The translations under genes were made by a program, and so were the position numbers. A stretch of 64,000 nucleotides of DNA, from NCBI GenBank assembly GCA_029880265.1, contig JAOUOT010000001.1, positions 269,485-333,484 on the forward strand, written 5' to 3'. The notes under the pieces are model-generated. The model saw nothing but the letters and a program-made list of their open reading frames with translations, was not told the origin of the DNA and did no database searches. This document shows, in pieces, positions 27,201-36,288 of the stretch (position 1 is the stretch's first letter; every line of letters begins with the position of its first letter). The stretch is from Spirochaetia bacterium (GTDB lineage Bacteria; Spirochaetota; Leptospiria; Turneriellales; JAOUOS01).

Positions 27201-28016
27201 ATGATTAAAAAATATTTCATATTATTTATGTTATTATCTATGGGATATAACATATATTCTCATCCCTGCGAAAATTCTTATGAATTGACAGAAGAATATA
27301 AAATAGGTCCCCAAGACGTGCTTCAGATTAAAGTATGGGGAAACGCCGATTTTTCAGGCACCGTTGTCGTTGATTTGAAAGGATATATCAGATATCAGTT
27401 TATTGGCAAAATAAAAGCCAATGATCTAACAACCGCAGAGCTTGCTCAGGAGATTACAAAGGGTTTAGAGGGCGATTATTTAATAAATCCTCAAGTTACC
27501 GTAGAAGTCGTTCAATATCGAAGTCAAAAGATTTCTATTTCGGGAGAAGTGGCCAGACCGGGGGCGTTTTTTTTAACAAAAAGAACGACTCTTGTAGAGG
27601 CAATTGCAGAAGCGGGCGGTCATAAAAAAGAAGCCGGTTCAGAAGTTATTATTGTTCGATTGAATAAAAATACGAAAACAATTGAAAAAGAACAGGTTAA
27701 AATCGATTTAAAAAAAGCGCTTGAAGGCGATATGAATCATAATATATTTTTAAAAAATGGCGATTTAATATTTATTCCTATCGCTAAAACCTTTTATATT
27801 ATGGGCGAAGTGGCGCGTCCCGGCAAATATAATTTAGAAAAGAATATTTCGGTGTTAAAGGCCATTTCTTTAGCCGGAGGAGAAACGTCAAAAGCGTCGA
27901 TAAACAGAACAAAAATAATAAGAATAGACGGCAAAAAAACAACCAAAAAAAATATAGAATTAAATGAAATAGTCAGGCCGAATGATATTATAGTGGTGCC
28001 CGAAAGTTTTTTTTAA
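27201..28016 (+). CDS. Polysaccharide export protein (Wza/BexD-like)
   Basis: After a signal peptide (MIKKYFILFMLLSMGYNIYS), the Poly_export domain is YKIGPQDVLQIKVWGNADFSGTVVVDLKGYI, and two SLBB domains follow (ISISGEVARPGAFFL and FYIMGEVARPGKYNL, with AGG loops in each). Length 271 aa is short: there is no C-terminal amphipathic helix like that of Wza, which fits a separate outer-membrane barrel from the gene upstream. It lies 18 bases before the Wzc-like gene. It would form the periplasmic channel for exopolysaccharide export. Confidence 0.9.
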   Translation: MIKKYFILFMLLSMGYNIYSHPCENSYELTEEYKIGPQDVLQIKVWGNADFSGTVVVDLKGYIRYQFIGKIKANDLTTAELAQEITKGLEGDYLINPQVTVEVVQYRSQKISISGEVARPGAFFLTKRTTLVEAIAEAGGHKKEAGSEVIIVRLNKNTKTIEKEQVKIDLKKALEGDMNHNIFLKNGDLIFIPIAKTFYIMGEVARPGKYNLEKNISVLKAISLAGGETSKASINRTKIIRIDGKKTTKKNIELNEIVRPNDIIVVPESFF

Positions 28017-28034
28017 TAGATTATAGATTAAAAG

Positions 28035-30221
28035 ATGAACGAAAAAAAATCATTAGAAACAGAAATAGACTTAAAACAGTATATTAATTTAATTTACTCA
28101 AGACGCTGGGTTGTTTTGACATTTTTAGTCATAACTTTTTCGTTGTCAATATTATACATACTTTTTACCAAGCCGCTTTATAGGGCCACGGCTCAAATTT
28201 TAATAGAAGAAGAAAAAAGAAATATATTAGATTTTAAAGAGCTGTATTCTTTAGATATTCCTTCAAACGACTTTTATAACACGCAATATAAACTTTTATC
28301 GAGCAGGCTAATGGCCGCAATGGTTTTTGATAAAATTAAAGATTCTTATGAATTAAATATTAATTATTCGTTGCTTGATGAAGATGAAAAAGAAAAAGTA
28401 AAAAAGACTCACGTAGATTTGTTTTTATATTCTCTTGAAATAGAACCAGAAAGAAACAGCCGCCTGGTGAAACTACATTATGAAAGTCATAACCCGGCTT
28501 TAGCCTCAAAGATTGTAAACGCGTTTATAGAGGCCTATATGCAGTTTAATCAAAGCATGAAAGCCGAAGTAATCGGATATACGACAAATTTTTTAAAGCA
28601 AAGTCTTGAAGAACAAAAAGAAAAATTAAAAGAATCAGAAATATTATTACAGGAATATAAAGAAAGAAATAATATGATCTCTTCAGAAGGAAAAGAAAAT
28701 ATTACTATTGTAAAAATGACTGAATTAAATATGGACGTTATTAGCGCCGAAAATGCGCGCGTTGAAGCGCAAATGCGCTATGAACAGTCATTACAGAGCT
28801 ATGAAAACGACAAAATTATCGAATCTACGTCGCAGGCTATTTCAAATCCCTTGATAAATCGGCTAAAAGGCGAAGAAGGGGATATTGTTACAGAACTTTC
28901 AGAGCTTTCAAAAAAATACGGAAATAAACATCCTAAGATTTTAACGTTAAGAGAAAAGTTAAAAACCAAAAGAAAAAAAATGCGCGATGAAATACAAAAA
29001 ACCGTTACGTATTTAAAAAATGAATATGAAATTGCCTTAAATAAAGAAAAAACGCTAAAAAAAGCTCTTGAAGAATCTAAGCAAGAGAATCAAAAATTAA
29101 ATGAGATTTCAATAACATACAGAGTCTTGCTTAGAGACGTAGAAACAAATAAACAATTATATAATATATTACTGACCAGATTAAAAGAAACGGGTATAAG
29201 CAGCAATATTCAAAGCAGCTTTGTAAAAATTATAGACAGGGCAGAAATTCCGTCTGTGCCCATAAAACCGAGAAAAATATTTTCGATATTTATCGGGCTT
29301 ATATTTGGATTATTTGGAGGAGTTGTTCTTGCCATTTTAATCGACTATCTGGATAATACGATTAAATCTGCCGAAGATCTTAAAAAATATACGTCAATAC
29401 CCATATTAGGAAGTATATCAAATTTCAAAAATTATGCAAATGAGCGAAAAGATTCGCTAATAGCGTTATCGTACCCTAATTACGCAATTTCAGAGGGTTT
29501 TAAAGTTATTAGAACTTCAATGGCTTATTCGTCGGTAACGCAAAAAAATAAAACGATTCTAATTACAAGCGCGCAAAAATCAGAAGGAAAAAGTACAGTC
29601 GCTTCAAATTTAGCCGTAACAATTATGCAGACTAATAAAAAAGTTTTGCTTTTAGACGCTGATTTGAGAAATCCATCGGCGCATGAAATATTTAATGTTG
29701 AAAACGACGTGGGCATTACAAATTATTTAGTGGGAGAAAAAAAAATAACGGATTGTATTAAAAAAACGCAGGCTGAAAATCTGGATATTATTTGCTGCGG
29801 CACCATACCCCCAAACCCATCTGAAATTTTAAGCTCAGATAAAATGAAAAAAACTATTGACCTATTAAAAAAGAAATATGATAAAATAATTCTTGATTCT
29901 GCCCCCGTTTTACCGGTTACCGATTCTGTATTATTAAGTAATAGTACAGATATGACTATACTAGTGGTTAGCGCGGGTAAAACCGATAGACAATCTGTTA
30001 TTTATGCAATTTCGCAGCTTCAAAATGCCAGGGCAAACCTCATAGGAACGGTATTAAATCATGTTCAATTACCAAGTAGAATTCATGGTTACGGTTACGG
30101 TTATGGTTATGGTTATGGTTATGGTTATGGTTATGGGAAAACAAAAGAAAAGTCTTCAAAAAATAATAAAAATAAATTTTTAAGGCATATCATTCAAAAT
30201 ATAAAAAAATATGTAACTTAA
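28035..30221 (+). CDS. Polysaccharide co-polymerase with tyrosine autokinase (Wzc-like)
   Basis: The 728-residue protein has a Wzz domain with a first membrane helix (about 26-48), a long coiled coil (about 175-380), a second helix (about 415-440) and a cytoplasmic BY-kinase domain. Kinase motifs: Walker A ITSAQKSEGKSTVASNLA, Walker A' KVLLLDADLRNPS and Walker B DKIILDSAPVLPVTD. The tyrosine cluster that autophosphorylates in this family is replaced by eight consecutive Gly-Tyr pairs (residues 685-700) and a Lys-rich tail. It controls polymer length and export with the Wza-like protein. It ends a three-gene plus-strand operon. Confidence 0.92.
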   Translation: MNEKKSLETEIDLKQYINLIYSRRWVVLTFLVITFSLSILYILFTKPLYRATAQILIEEEKRNILDFKELYSLDIPSNDFYNTQYKLLSSRLMAAMVFDKIKDSYELNINYSLLDEDEKEKVKKTHVDLFLYSLEIEPERNSRLVKLHYESHNPALASKIVNAFIEAYMQFNQSMKAEVIGYTTNFLKQSLEEQKEKLKESEILLQEYKERNNMISSEGKENITIVKMTELNMDVISAENARVEAQMRYEQSLQSYENDKIIESTSQAISNPLINRLKGEEGDIVTELSELSKKYGNKHPKILTLREKLKTKRKKMRDEIQKTVTYLKNEYEIALNKEKTLKKALEESKQENQKLNEISITYRVLLRDVETNKQLYNILLTRLKETGISSNIQSSFVKIIDRAEIPSVPIKPRKIFSIFIGLIFGLFGGVVLAILIDYLDNTIKSAEDLKKYTSIPILGSISNFKNYANERKDSLIALSYPNYAISEGFKVIRTSMAYSSVTQKNKTILITSAQKSEGKSTVASNLAVTIMQTNKKVLLLDADLRNPSAHEIFNVENDVGITNYLVGEKKITDCIKKTQAENLDIICCGTIPPNPSEILSSDKMKKTIDLLKKKYDKIILDSAPVLPVTDSVLLSNSTDMTILVVSAGKTDRQSVIYAISQLQNARANLIGTVLNHVQLPSRIHGYGYGYGYGYGYGYGYGKTKEKSSKNNKNKFLRHIIQNIKKYVT
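30087..30134 (+). repeat. Hexanucleotide repeat (GGTTAY)8 encoding (Gly-Tyr)8
   Basis: Two GGTTAC units and six perfect GGTTAT units in tandem make up the tyrosine tail of the Wzc-like kinase. Units of six keep the frame, so gain or loss of copies would change the number of tyrosines. Confidence 0.95.
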
Positions 30222-30228
30222 AATATGA

Positions 30229-31353
30229 TTATTTTATTATAATCAGTGATTTTTGATATTCTATTATTTTCTTTTCGGCTTGTTTATGCCTACTGTCCAG
30301 TTTTAAAACTTTTACAAAAAAATCATACGCTTTTTTATTTTGACGCAATTTTTCATAAGACAAGGCCGTAAGGTAATAATTTTTCACGATATTATCCTGT
30401 AAATGTATCGCCTTTTGGGCAAAAAAAATAGCTTTTTGATATTGGTTATATTCATAAAAGACTTGGGCCGCAAATGAAAGAATATTCTTATCATTTGATT
30501 GGTTTATAGAATTCTGCATATGTCTTAATATTATAAGAGTCAGTTCATTATTTTCTATAGATTTCTCAAGAATATGAATATATAATTTTTCCGCTTTTCG
30601 GATTTCAGTATTATTTATATAATTTTCAATGGTTGATAAAAATATATTTATATTATTTTTATCAATTCTCTTAATTGATTTAATATATTTTGAAGCCGAT
30701 ATAATATCTTTATTCATTAAACTTATTTTACATAAAATTTCGATTATACTTTGAGATGTTTCAAGACTGGGATTTAGTTCGATAGAAATTTTAATTTCTT
30801 CTAAAGCGCGGTAAAGATAAATTGATTTTAAGTTTTCGGGCAGTTTATCTAAAAATTGAAAAACCGAGATCGCATAATAAGCTCTTACAAAATAATTATT
30901 CGGCGATATACGAATTGCTTTATTGAATAAGTCGTTTCCTTTATTAAAGTCGGCCAGTGAAAAATACATCCAACCTAAATATGATAAGATTTCGGTTCGC
31001 GTGGGATTTATTTCTAAAGCATTCATAAAATGATTTTCGGCTTTAATAAACATATTCATTTTTTCGGCCGCAGATTGCGTATTAATATTAAATAGATTAT
31101 ATTTTCCTAATAGAAAATGATAGTCATATTCTTCGGGCAATAGTTTCGCGGCTAATAAAAGATTATCGTAATCTGTTTTCTGGGGTATTTGCGAGCTTAA
31201 AGAGATCCATAAAGTACTTTTTTCAATAGAATAAAACCTGTCTGCAATAAAGCTTATAATTGAATTATAAAGAAAAAATAGGCCCAGAGAAATAAAAATA
31301 AATTTTCTGATGACGGTTTTATTTAAAAAAGTTTTTATATTAATTGATCTCAT
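30229..31353 (-). CDS. TPR-repeat protein of the polysaccharide locus
   Basis: A membrane anchor (about residues 17-35) is followed by tetratricopeptide repeats: for example AENHFMNALEINPTRTEILSYLGWMY (about 105-130), FNKAIRISPNNYFVRAYYAI, and near the end KAYDFFVKVLKLDSRHKQAE. Length is 374 aa. Its ATG overlaps the stop of the O-antigen ligase gene by 4 bases, indicating coupling, and such TPR proteins accompany polymerases or ligases as scaffolds. It converges on the Wzc-like gene with 7 bases between them and no clear terminator. Confidence 0.8.
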   Translation of the reverse strand: MRSINIKTFLNKTVIRKFIFISLGLFFLYNSIISFIADRFYSIEKSTLWISLSSQIPQKTDYDNLLLAAKLLPEEYDYHFLLGKYNLFNINTQSAAEKMNMFIKAENHFMNALEINPTRTEILSYLGWMYFSLADFNKGNDLFNKAIRISPNNYFVRAYYAISVFQFLDKLPENLKSIYLYRALEEIKISIELNPSLETSQSIIEILCKISLMNKDIISASKYIKSIKRIDKNNINIFLSTIENYINNTEIRKAEKLYIHILEKSIENNELTLIILRHMQNSINQSNDKNILSFAAQVFYEYNQYQKAIFFAQKAIHLQDNIVKNYYLTALSYEKLRQNKKAYDFFVKVLKLDSRHKQAEKKIIEYQKSLIIIK

Positions 31354-32750
31354 TTTCTTATTTTCGATGCAGAGTATGTAATAGAATAAATAATCGTTAG
31401 AATAAAAGCATTGGCGGGAATTTGTAAATTAAAATCAGAAAAGCTATGCATAAATATATATGCTATTGAACTGGTTCCGCCTATGATCATCGATTTGGCA
31501 AATAAACCGTAGGCATAATGCCGGTTGACCATTATCGTTTTAAAAAAATAAATATTTGCCATTAAGAGTAAAAGCGATCCTATGAACCCCCCCGAAGATA
31601 ATAATTCTAAATAATCATTATGGGCGTGGTTTATAAAAGTCAGTCTCCCGGGAAAGTCAACAGGAACATAGTGTCTTAAAATATGTTCATAAACGCCAAA
31701 ACCGGCCCCAAAAAATTTATAGTCATTTATTAGATTTATGGTCGACTGCCAAAGTATTTGCCTTCCGACTGAAAAATTCTCTGACATTTTTGAAAACCTG
31801 TCTTCTAAGGGCTGAATTCCCATCCATAAGGTTATGGCCATAACCGAAATAAAGATTCCGATTAAAATTTGTGTTGTTTTCTTTTTTCCAGACGAAATCC
31901 ACAGCGAGGCGGTAATAAAAATTGAAAATATACAACTAAATATTCCCATTCGAGAATGTGAGGCGATTATTCCCATGAAAATCAATACTATGAAAATAAA
32001 ATAAATTGTATTTTTTGTGCCCTTCTTTGAACTTAAAAAGGCCATTATTCTTTCTTTAAACGAAAGATTTTTATCTCCGTATGAAAGAAAATTATAAATT
32101 AATAAATTTATTCCTAACGGTAAGATCATTCCTAATAATCCCGCAAAATGGTTTCTATTTACGTATGTTCCTGAAACTTGCGTATTCTTATCAAAAATTA
32201 AATCAAATACAAGGTTAGCGCTGAAATACGCATATAATCCTATAAGAGTTTCAATCATGGCCAGAGTAATCAAAGAATATAAATATAATTTTAATCTTTT
32301 TCGGCCGATATTTGATTTTGTTAGTATATAAAATGATAAAAAATAAGCGGTATACTTTAAGAGTTCGGCTTTGGTTGCGTAAGAATAAAGGCTTAAACTC
32401 TTATATTTTGCGTTAATAGAGTATAATTCAAAATAATCTGGTATTAATTCAATGTAAACTTTATGCGCCGTTGGAGATAAAAAGGCGATAAAAGACGGGG
32501 GTAGCGGTAAAATTTGAAACGCCGCAAAACCCAGAAAAGAAAACAAAGAATAATAGACAGGTTTTAGGTCTTTGATATTTTCATGAAATAGTTTGGTTTT
32601 ATATGTTAAAAAAATAAATAATGCAAAAATAATTATTTGCATTAATGAGTAAGACCAGATATGCGCAGACCCTAAAGATAAAGGCGCAAAAAGAATTAAA
32701 AATATATAAATATAATCTATGTATTTATAATTCGAAATGGTTTCTCTCAT
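31350..32750 (-). CDS. O-antigen ligase/polymerase-family membrane protein (Wzy_C)
   Basis: About 11 membrane helices over 466 residues. The large periplasmic loop carries the Wzy_C/WaaL signature: RQILWQSTINLINDYKFFGAGFGVYE, then FINHAHNDYLELLSSGGFIG. It would polymerise repeat units or transfer a glycan in the periplasm. The gene order FecR-protein, ligase, TPR protein on one strand, facing the export genes, indicates one polysaccharide pathway. Whether it is a polymerase or a ligase cannot be settled. Confidence 0.85.
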   Translation of the reverse strand: MRETISNYKYIDYIYIFLILFAPLSLGSAHIWSYSLMQIIIFALFIFLTYKTKLFHENIKDLKPVYYSLFSFLGFAAFQILPLPPSFIAFLSPTAHKVYIELIPDYFELYSINAKYKSLSLYSYATKAELLKYTAYFLSFYILTKSNIGRKRLKLYLYSLITLAMIETLIGLYAYFSANLVFDLIFDKNTQVSGTYVNRNHFAGLLGMILPLGINLLIYNFLSYGDKNLSFKERIMAFLSSKKGTKNTIYFIFIVLIFMGIIASHSRMGIFSCIFSIFITASLWISSGKKKTTQILIGIFISVMAITLWMGIQPLEDRFSKMSENFSVGRQILWQSTINLINDYKFFGAGFGVYEHILRHYVPVDFPGRLTFINHAHNDYLELLSSGGFIGSLLLLMANIYFFKTIMVNRHYAYGLFAKSMIIGGTSSIAYIFMHSFSDFNLQIPANAFILTIIYSITYSASKIRK

Positions 32751-32772
32751 TATTATAAGAGATAATCAATAT

Positions 32773-34503
32773 TTATTTAGAGCCGCTGGCCATAGGTAAA
32801 TCAAGCGGGTCAACAGGCGGAGTTACAGGCGGTTCTAAGAAAGTATAAATGACTTCTTTATCATTATCTTCAAATTCATCAGACATATCAATAGAAGGCG
32901 TTTCGTCTTGTGAGGCTTCATTATTTTGTGTTATAGGAGACATTTTAAGGGCCTCGCTGACGCTTTCTTTTTTAATTATATCTTTGCCCAATAAAATATT
33001 CTCGGTAGTCGCAAAAGCTAATTTTACTTTATCTAGCGCCCCCGCTTCGGCTAGTTTAACGGCATCTTGTGTCATATTCAATATAGATTTAGACATATTG
33101 CAATGACCTATTCCTTTTGAGGTTTGAGAAACGCCGGAGTGTTCGTTTGTTAAAGATGATTTTGCGCCCGACGCCATGTGATTAGAGCAAGAAGAGGCGA
33201 TAGCCGATACATTTGCTATCGTATCTAATAATAATCTGTATGATTCGCCTATGTTTGTATAAGATAAAGTATCTTTGTTTTGTTGTGTTTGATAGGCCAA
33301 AGAATATCCGCTTTCAATTTCAGAAATTTTAGATTTAATTTCGCTATATGATGAATTTGCAAAGCCTAGGGCCTCTGTATCATTATTTAATATGGCTAAA
33401 CCTAAAATATTCAAAGTTTTTGTTAAGGCAGCCTGCGAGATTAAAGAATTCGCTCTTATTTTTGATAAAGTTGAAATACTTAAAGCCTGGGCGCCGTTTG
33501 ATGAAAATGCAATTTGCTCTTCAAGTTTTTTTAATTCAACGGCTTGATTTTTAATTTCATTTATGTGCGTATCAATTTTGTTTTTTATTTCTTTTAACGC
33601 TTGCGAAGCCGATGCATTATTCATCCAGATAGATTCGCCTAAAGATTCAGTAATGCCATATTTATCAGCGGTCGCCATTGCCGCTACAGTTTGTCCGCGT
33701 AAAGAGCTTATTTTTGAAGTTAAATTTGCAATCTGAATTTTAATTTCGTCGGTGTGGGTTTGACTTGGCTGCATTTCTATGCTTTTAAGCATCATATTTA
33801 ATTCTTTCTCTTTTCTTAAAAATAGATTTGCTTCGTTTTGCTGCACAATCGCCTGTTTTGCCGCTTGTTGAACATATAATCTATTTTTTTGTTCATTTAG
33901 CTGATATGAAGCAATAGAACCAACGTCTGAAGAGCTTAACACCGGCAAATTTACCGTTTTTTGGGCCGAACCTGTAGTATTATTTTCGTTTAAACTGCCA
34001 GAATAGAAATTATAATTGGTAGATTTGTCTACATTAACGACAAATGTAGCTGAAATTGTCTGTTCAGACCCGCTTATTTCAGTTTTCATTGAAGGCGTAT
34101 TTAAAAAATATTTAGTATTTTGATTATTGTTTATTTTAAAAGTTATGCCGCCCAATAATAAATTTAAATTTAATTGCTTTTTATTGTCACCGGTATTGTA
34201 CAACATACTTGAAAAGTCTTCTTTAACGTTTATCGAAAGATTAGAATCATAATCTATTATTGCCATACCGTCAGATAGTCTCATTTCTGCCCTACCGCGA
34301 AAAGTTACTATTTTATCTGAGTTGTATATAGGATACGGCGCTTTGTTAAGTATTTTCCATGTACCTTTGCTGCGAATAAGAGCTTGCCCGTTTATATTTG
34401 TAATTTGTCCAATAGGCCCGTTCATTTTTTGGGCAAAATATGAGGTTGTAAATATTACAGTTAATATTAATATTAAAGTTGTTATTATTGCTTTTACTTT
34501 CAT
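32773..34503 (-). CDS. FecR-domain protein with long helical C-terminal region
   Basis: One N-terminal membrane helix (about 5-24), then a FecR domain (about 30-165) with GQITNINGQALIRSKGTWKIL, ADMRLSDG-like (AEMRLSDGMAIIDYDSNLSI) and LLLGGITFKIN. The rest (about 200-520) is helical and rich in Ala, Ser and Gln (coiled coil), ending with a Pro-rich acidic tail (PPVTPPVDPLDLP). FecR domains lie in the periplasm and often accompany polysaccharide or cell-surface systems. Here it is the first gene of the minus-strand operon; the role is unknown. Confidence 0.72.
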   Translation of the reverse strand: MKVKAIITTLILILTVIFTTSYFAQKMNGPIGQITNINGQALIRSKGTWKILNKAPYPIYNSDKIVTFRGRAEMRLSDGMAIIDYDSNLSINVKEDFSSMLYNTGDNKKQLNLNLLLGGITFKINNNQNTKYFLNTPSMKTEISGSEQTISATFVVNVDKSTNYNFYSGSLNENNTTGSAQKTVNLPVLSSSDVGSIASYQLNEQKNRLYVQQAAKQAIVQQNEANLFLRKEKELNMMLKSIEMQPSQTHTDEIKIQIANLTSKISSLRGQTVAAMATADKYGITESLGESIWMNNASASQALKEIKNKIDTHINEIKNQAVELKKLEEQIAFSSNGAQALSISTLSKIRANSLISQAALTKTLNILGLAILNNDTEALGFANSSYSEIKSKISEIESGYSLAYQTQQNKDTLSYTNIGESYRLLLDTIANVSAIASSCSNHMASGAKSSLTNEHSGVSQTSKGIGHCNMSKSILNMTQDAVKLAEAGALDKVKLAFATTENILLGKDIIKKESVSEALKMSPITQNNEASQDETPSIDMSDEFEDNDKEVIYTFLEPPVTPPVDPLDLPMASGSK

Positions 34504-34855
34504 AATCTATTTATCTTATTTTTTACTCTCTAACTTTACCTAATAATATAACGTTTTTACCTTCGGTTTTCAACTTATTTTTTAATAATTGTCATTAATT
34601 GTCTAAACCACAGTTTGTATTTTACAATATTTTCATGTTGTTATTACAGACAAATAACCGCAAATTTCATTGTTTTTCAGTGTCTATTAATAATACAAAC
34701 ATATATTAGCAAGTCAATTTTATTAAGAAAAGATATTTGGCATTTCTAAAGAAAGCCGGTAACAGGGCGCGGCCCGCGACGAATTTGTACAGAATCATTC
34801 ATTTTTTTATAAAATAAATTGACACTCTATTCTATGTATTCTCATTTGTTCTAAT
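34504..34855. other. Divergent intergenic region with a GC-rich island
   Basis: This 352-base gap separates the FecR-protein gene from the anti-sigma-factor gene. I see no gene or RNA in it. It is AT-rich except for a 27-base block at 34755-34781 in which 22 bases are G or C. A TTGACA at 34819-34824 could be a -35 box for the plus-strand gene, but there is no good -10 box at the right distance. Confidence 0.5.
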
Positions 34856-35281
34856 ATGCCGTTAGAAAAACAAAAAATGCTTATCAAAGAATCTGTTTAT
34901 TCTACAAATACAGACAGATTGCGTTTACTTGATATTGCCATTGAAACCATATTAAAAGAAAGGCTCGATATTTCGCTTGATAGGTTTGAATTATATCTTA
35001 TTTTAGACGAAGCGATTACAAACGCTATGGATCACGGTAATCGTTGGGATAAATCAAAAAAAGTTATTCTAAAGATAGAAAAAGTTGAAAAAGAATCGGT
35101 AAAAATATACATCAAAGATGAGGGCATCGGGTTTAATCCAAAAATCTTGCCGGATGTCTTAAATAATAACGGTAAACTTAACCCCAGAGGCAGAGGTATT
35201 TATATTATAAGAAAGTTTTGCCCTATTGAGTGGAATGTGGTTGGCAATGAAGTCTGCATAACTCTTGAGACTAAAAATTAG
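34856..35281 (+). CDS. Anti-sigma-factor/serine kinase (RsbW-like GHKL ATPase)
   Basis: Single-domain GHKL ATPase of 141 aa. The N box is LILDEAITNAMDHGNRWD, G1 is IKDEGIGFNP and G2 is RGRGIYIIRKFC, all intact. RsbW-type proteins bind a sigma factor and phosphorylate a STAS antagonist; the STAS protein is encoded 9 bases downstream, so this is a partner-switching pair. No sigma factor gene is adjacent, so the output is unknown; control of another target is possible. Confidence 0.85.
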   Translation: MPLEKQKMLIKESVYSTNTDRLRLLDIAIETILKERLDISLDRFELYLILDEAITNAMDHGNRWDKSKKVILKIEKVEKESVKIYIKDEGIGFNPKILPDVLNNNGKLNPRGRGIYIIRKFCPIEWNVVGNEVCITLETKN

Positions 35282-35290
35282 AAAACTAGG

Positions 35291-35623
35291 ATGAGTTGCA
35301 TGATAGAAATAAATGAAGGCATATTAAATGTCGTTGTAAATGAAAAGCGTATAGAAGGGTCAAATCATATATTTGAGCATCTGGTTGAAGAAAGTAAAAT
35401 TTCTGATAAAGATAAAGTTAAGAAAATTATTTTTGATTTTGCGAATGTAGAATACATAAACTCTTTAGGTATAGCCGAATTCATATCTATAATCAGATAT
35501 TACACAAATGTTACAAACGCCGTCGCAAAATATAAATTCATAAACGTAAACAAAGACATTAGAAAATTATTTTCTTTAGTAGAGCTTGGTCACTTAGTAG
35601 AAATATCCGAAAGCTCTGGCTGA
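35291..35623 (+). CDS. STAS-domain anti-sigma-factor antagonist
   Basis: A 110-residue STAS protein: KKIIFDFANVEYINSLGIAEFISIIRYY holds the loop that contains the phospho-acceptor serine (INSLG, family consensus DSSGL), and KFINVNKDIRKLFSLVELG completes the fold. The Asp before the serine is replaced by Asn. It lies next to the RsbW-like gene. A candidate phosphatase is the PP2C domain of the 47.4-50.6 kb protein. Confidence 0.85.
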   Translation: MSCMIEINEGILNVVVNEKRIEGSNHIFEHLVEESKISDKDKVKKIIFDFANVEYINSLGIAEFISIIRYYTNVTNAVAKYKFINVNKDIRKLFSLVELGHLVEISESSG

Positions 35624-35625
35624 GC

Positions 35626-36288
35626 ATGATAAAAAAAAGATATATCTATTTACCGCTTTCATTTTTTTTAATATTTATTTTTTATAATCATGAAATTAAC
35701 GCCTTGTCTCTTGAGGCCATTAAAAAAACGCTATCAGATACGGAACAAGTTTTATCGGCAATATATGAGTTTACCGTAAAATTAATAGATTTCTTTTCGG
35801 TTCTTCTCGACTGGATGGGATTTCGCGCTTTCGCGGCGGCAATGGGTATATATTTTTGTTACAGGTTTATTGACGGGTTTTTTCCCGCTTCAAGAATTAT
35901 TAACATTGTTATAGGTTTATGCGTTTTTACTTTTCTATGGCTGATGTGGAACGAAGTATATCATGAATCATATAAATTAGACGTTATTTTATATACCTAT
36001 GGGTTTCTTTTTTCTCATATTCTCGCGTTATTTATTATTCAAAAGATAATTTTATATGCGGCAAAAAAAATGAAACGAATTTATATTAAAACGAGAAAGC
36101 AAAATATCAATATTTTAGAATTTTACGATATGATTGACAACTATTCTTTGGCTCTTAAAAATAGCTTAAAAAACGGAAGAAAAAATCAAGCCGTAAAAAT
36201 ATTAAAAGAGCTTCAATTTATAATTGAAAATAGCGCCGAAGGTGAAAAAAACAAAAACACATACGAAGAAAATTCAATATCCCGATAA
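35626..36288 (+). CDS. Hypothetical membrane protein, 220 aa
   Basis: I do not recognise it. The start is the ATG at 35626, directly after the STAS gene. It has an N-terminal hydrophobic segment (about 7-25), then three more helices between residues 62 and 145 ([60 protein letters not shown]), and a basic cytoplasmic helical tail. The tail overlaps the trpB start. It may belong to the same operon as the partner-switching genes. Confidence 0.7.
   Translation: MIKKRYIYLPLSFFLIFIFYNHEINALSLEAIKKTLSDTEQVLSAIYEFTVKLIDFFSVLLDWMGFRAFAAAMGIYFCYRFIDGFFPASRIINIVIGLCVFTFLWLMWNEVYHESYKLDVILYTYGFLFSHILALFIIQKIILYAAKKMKRIYIKTRKQNINILEFYDMIDNYSLALKNSLKNGRKNQAVKILKELQFIIENSAEGEKNKNTYEENSISR

Noticed and set aside
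30087-30134. Short tandem units considered as a CRISPR array
   Set aside because: The units are 6 bases with no spacers and code for Gly-Tyr in frame, so it is a coding microsatellite.
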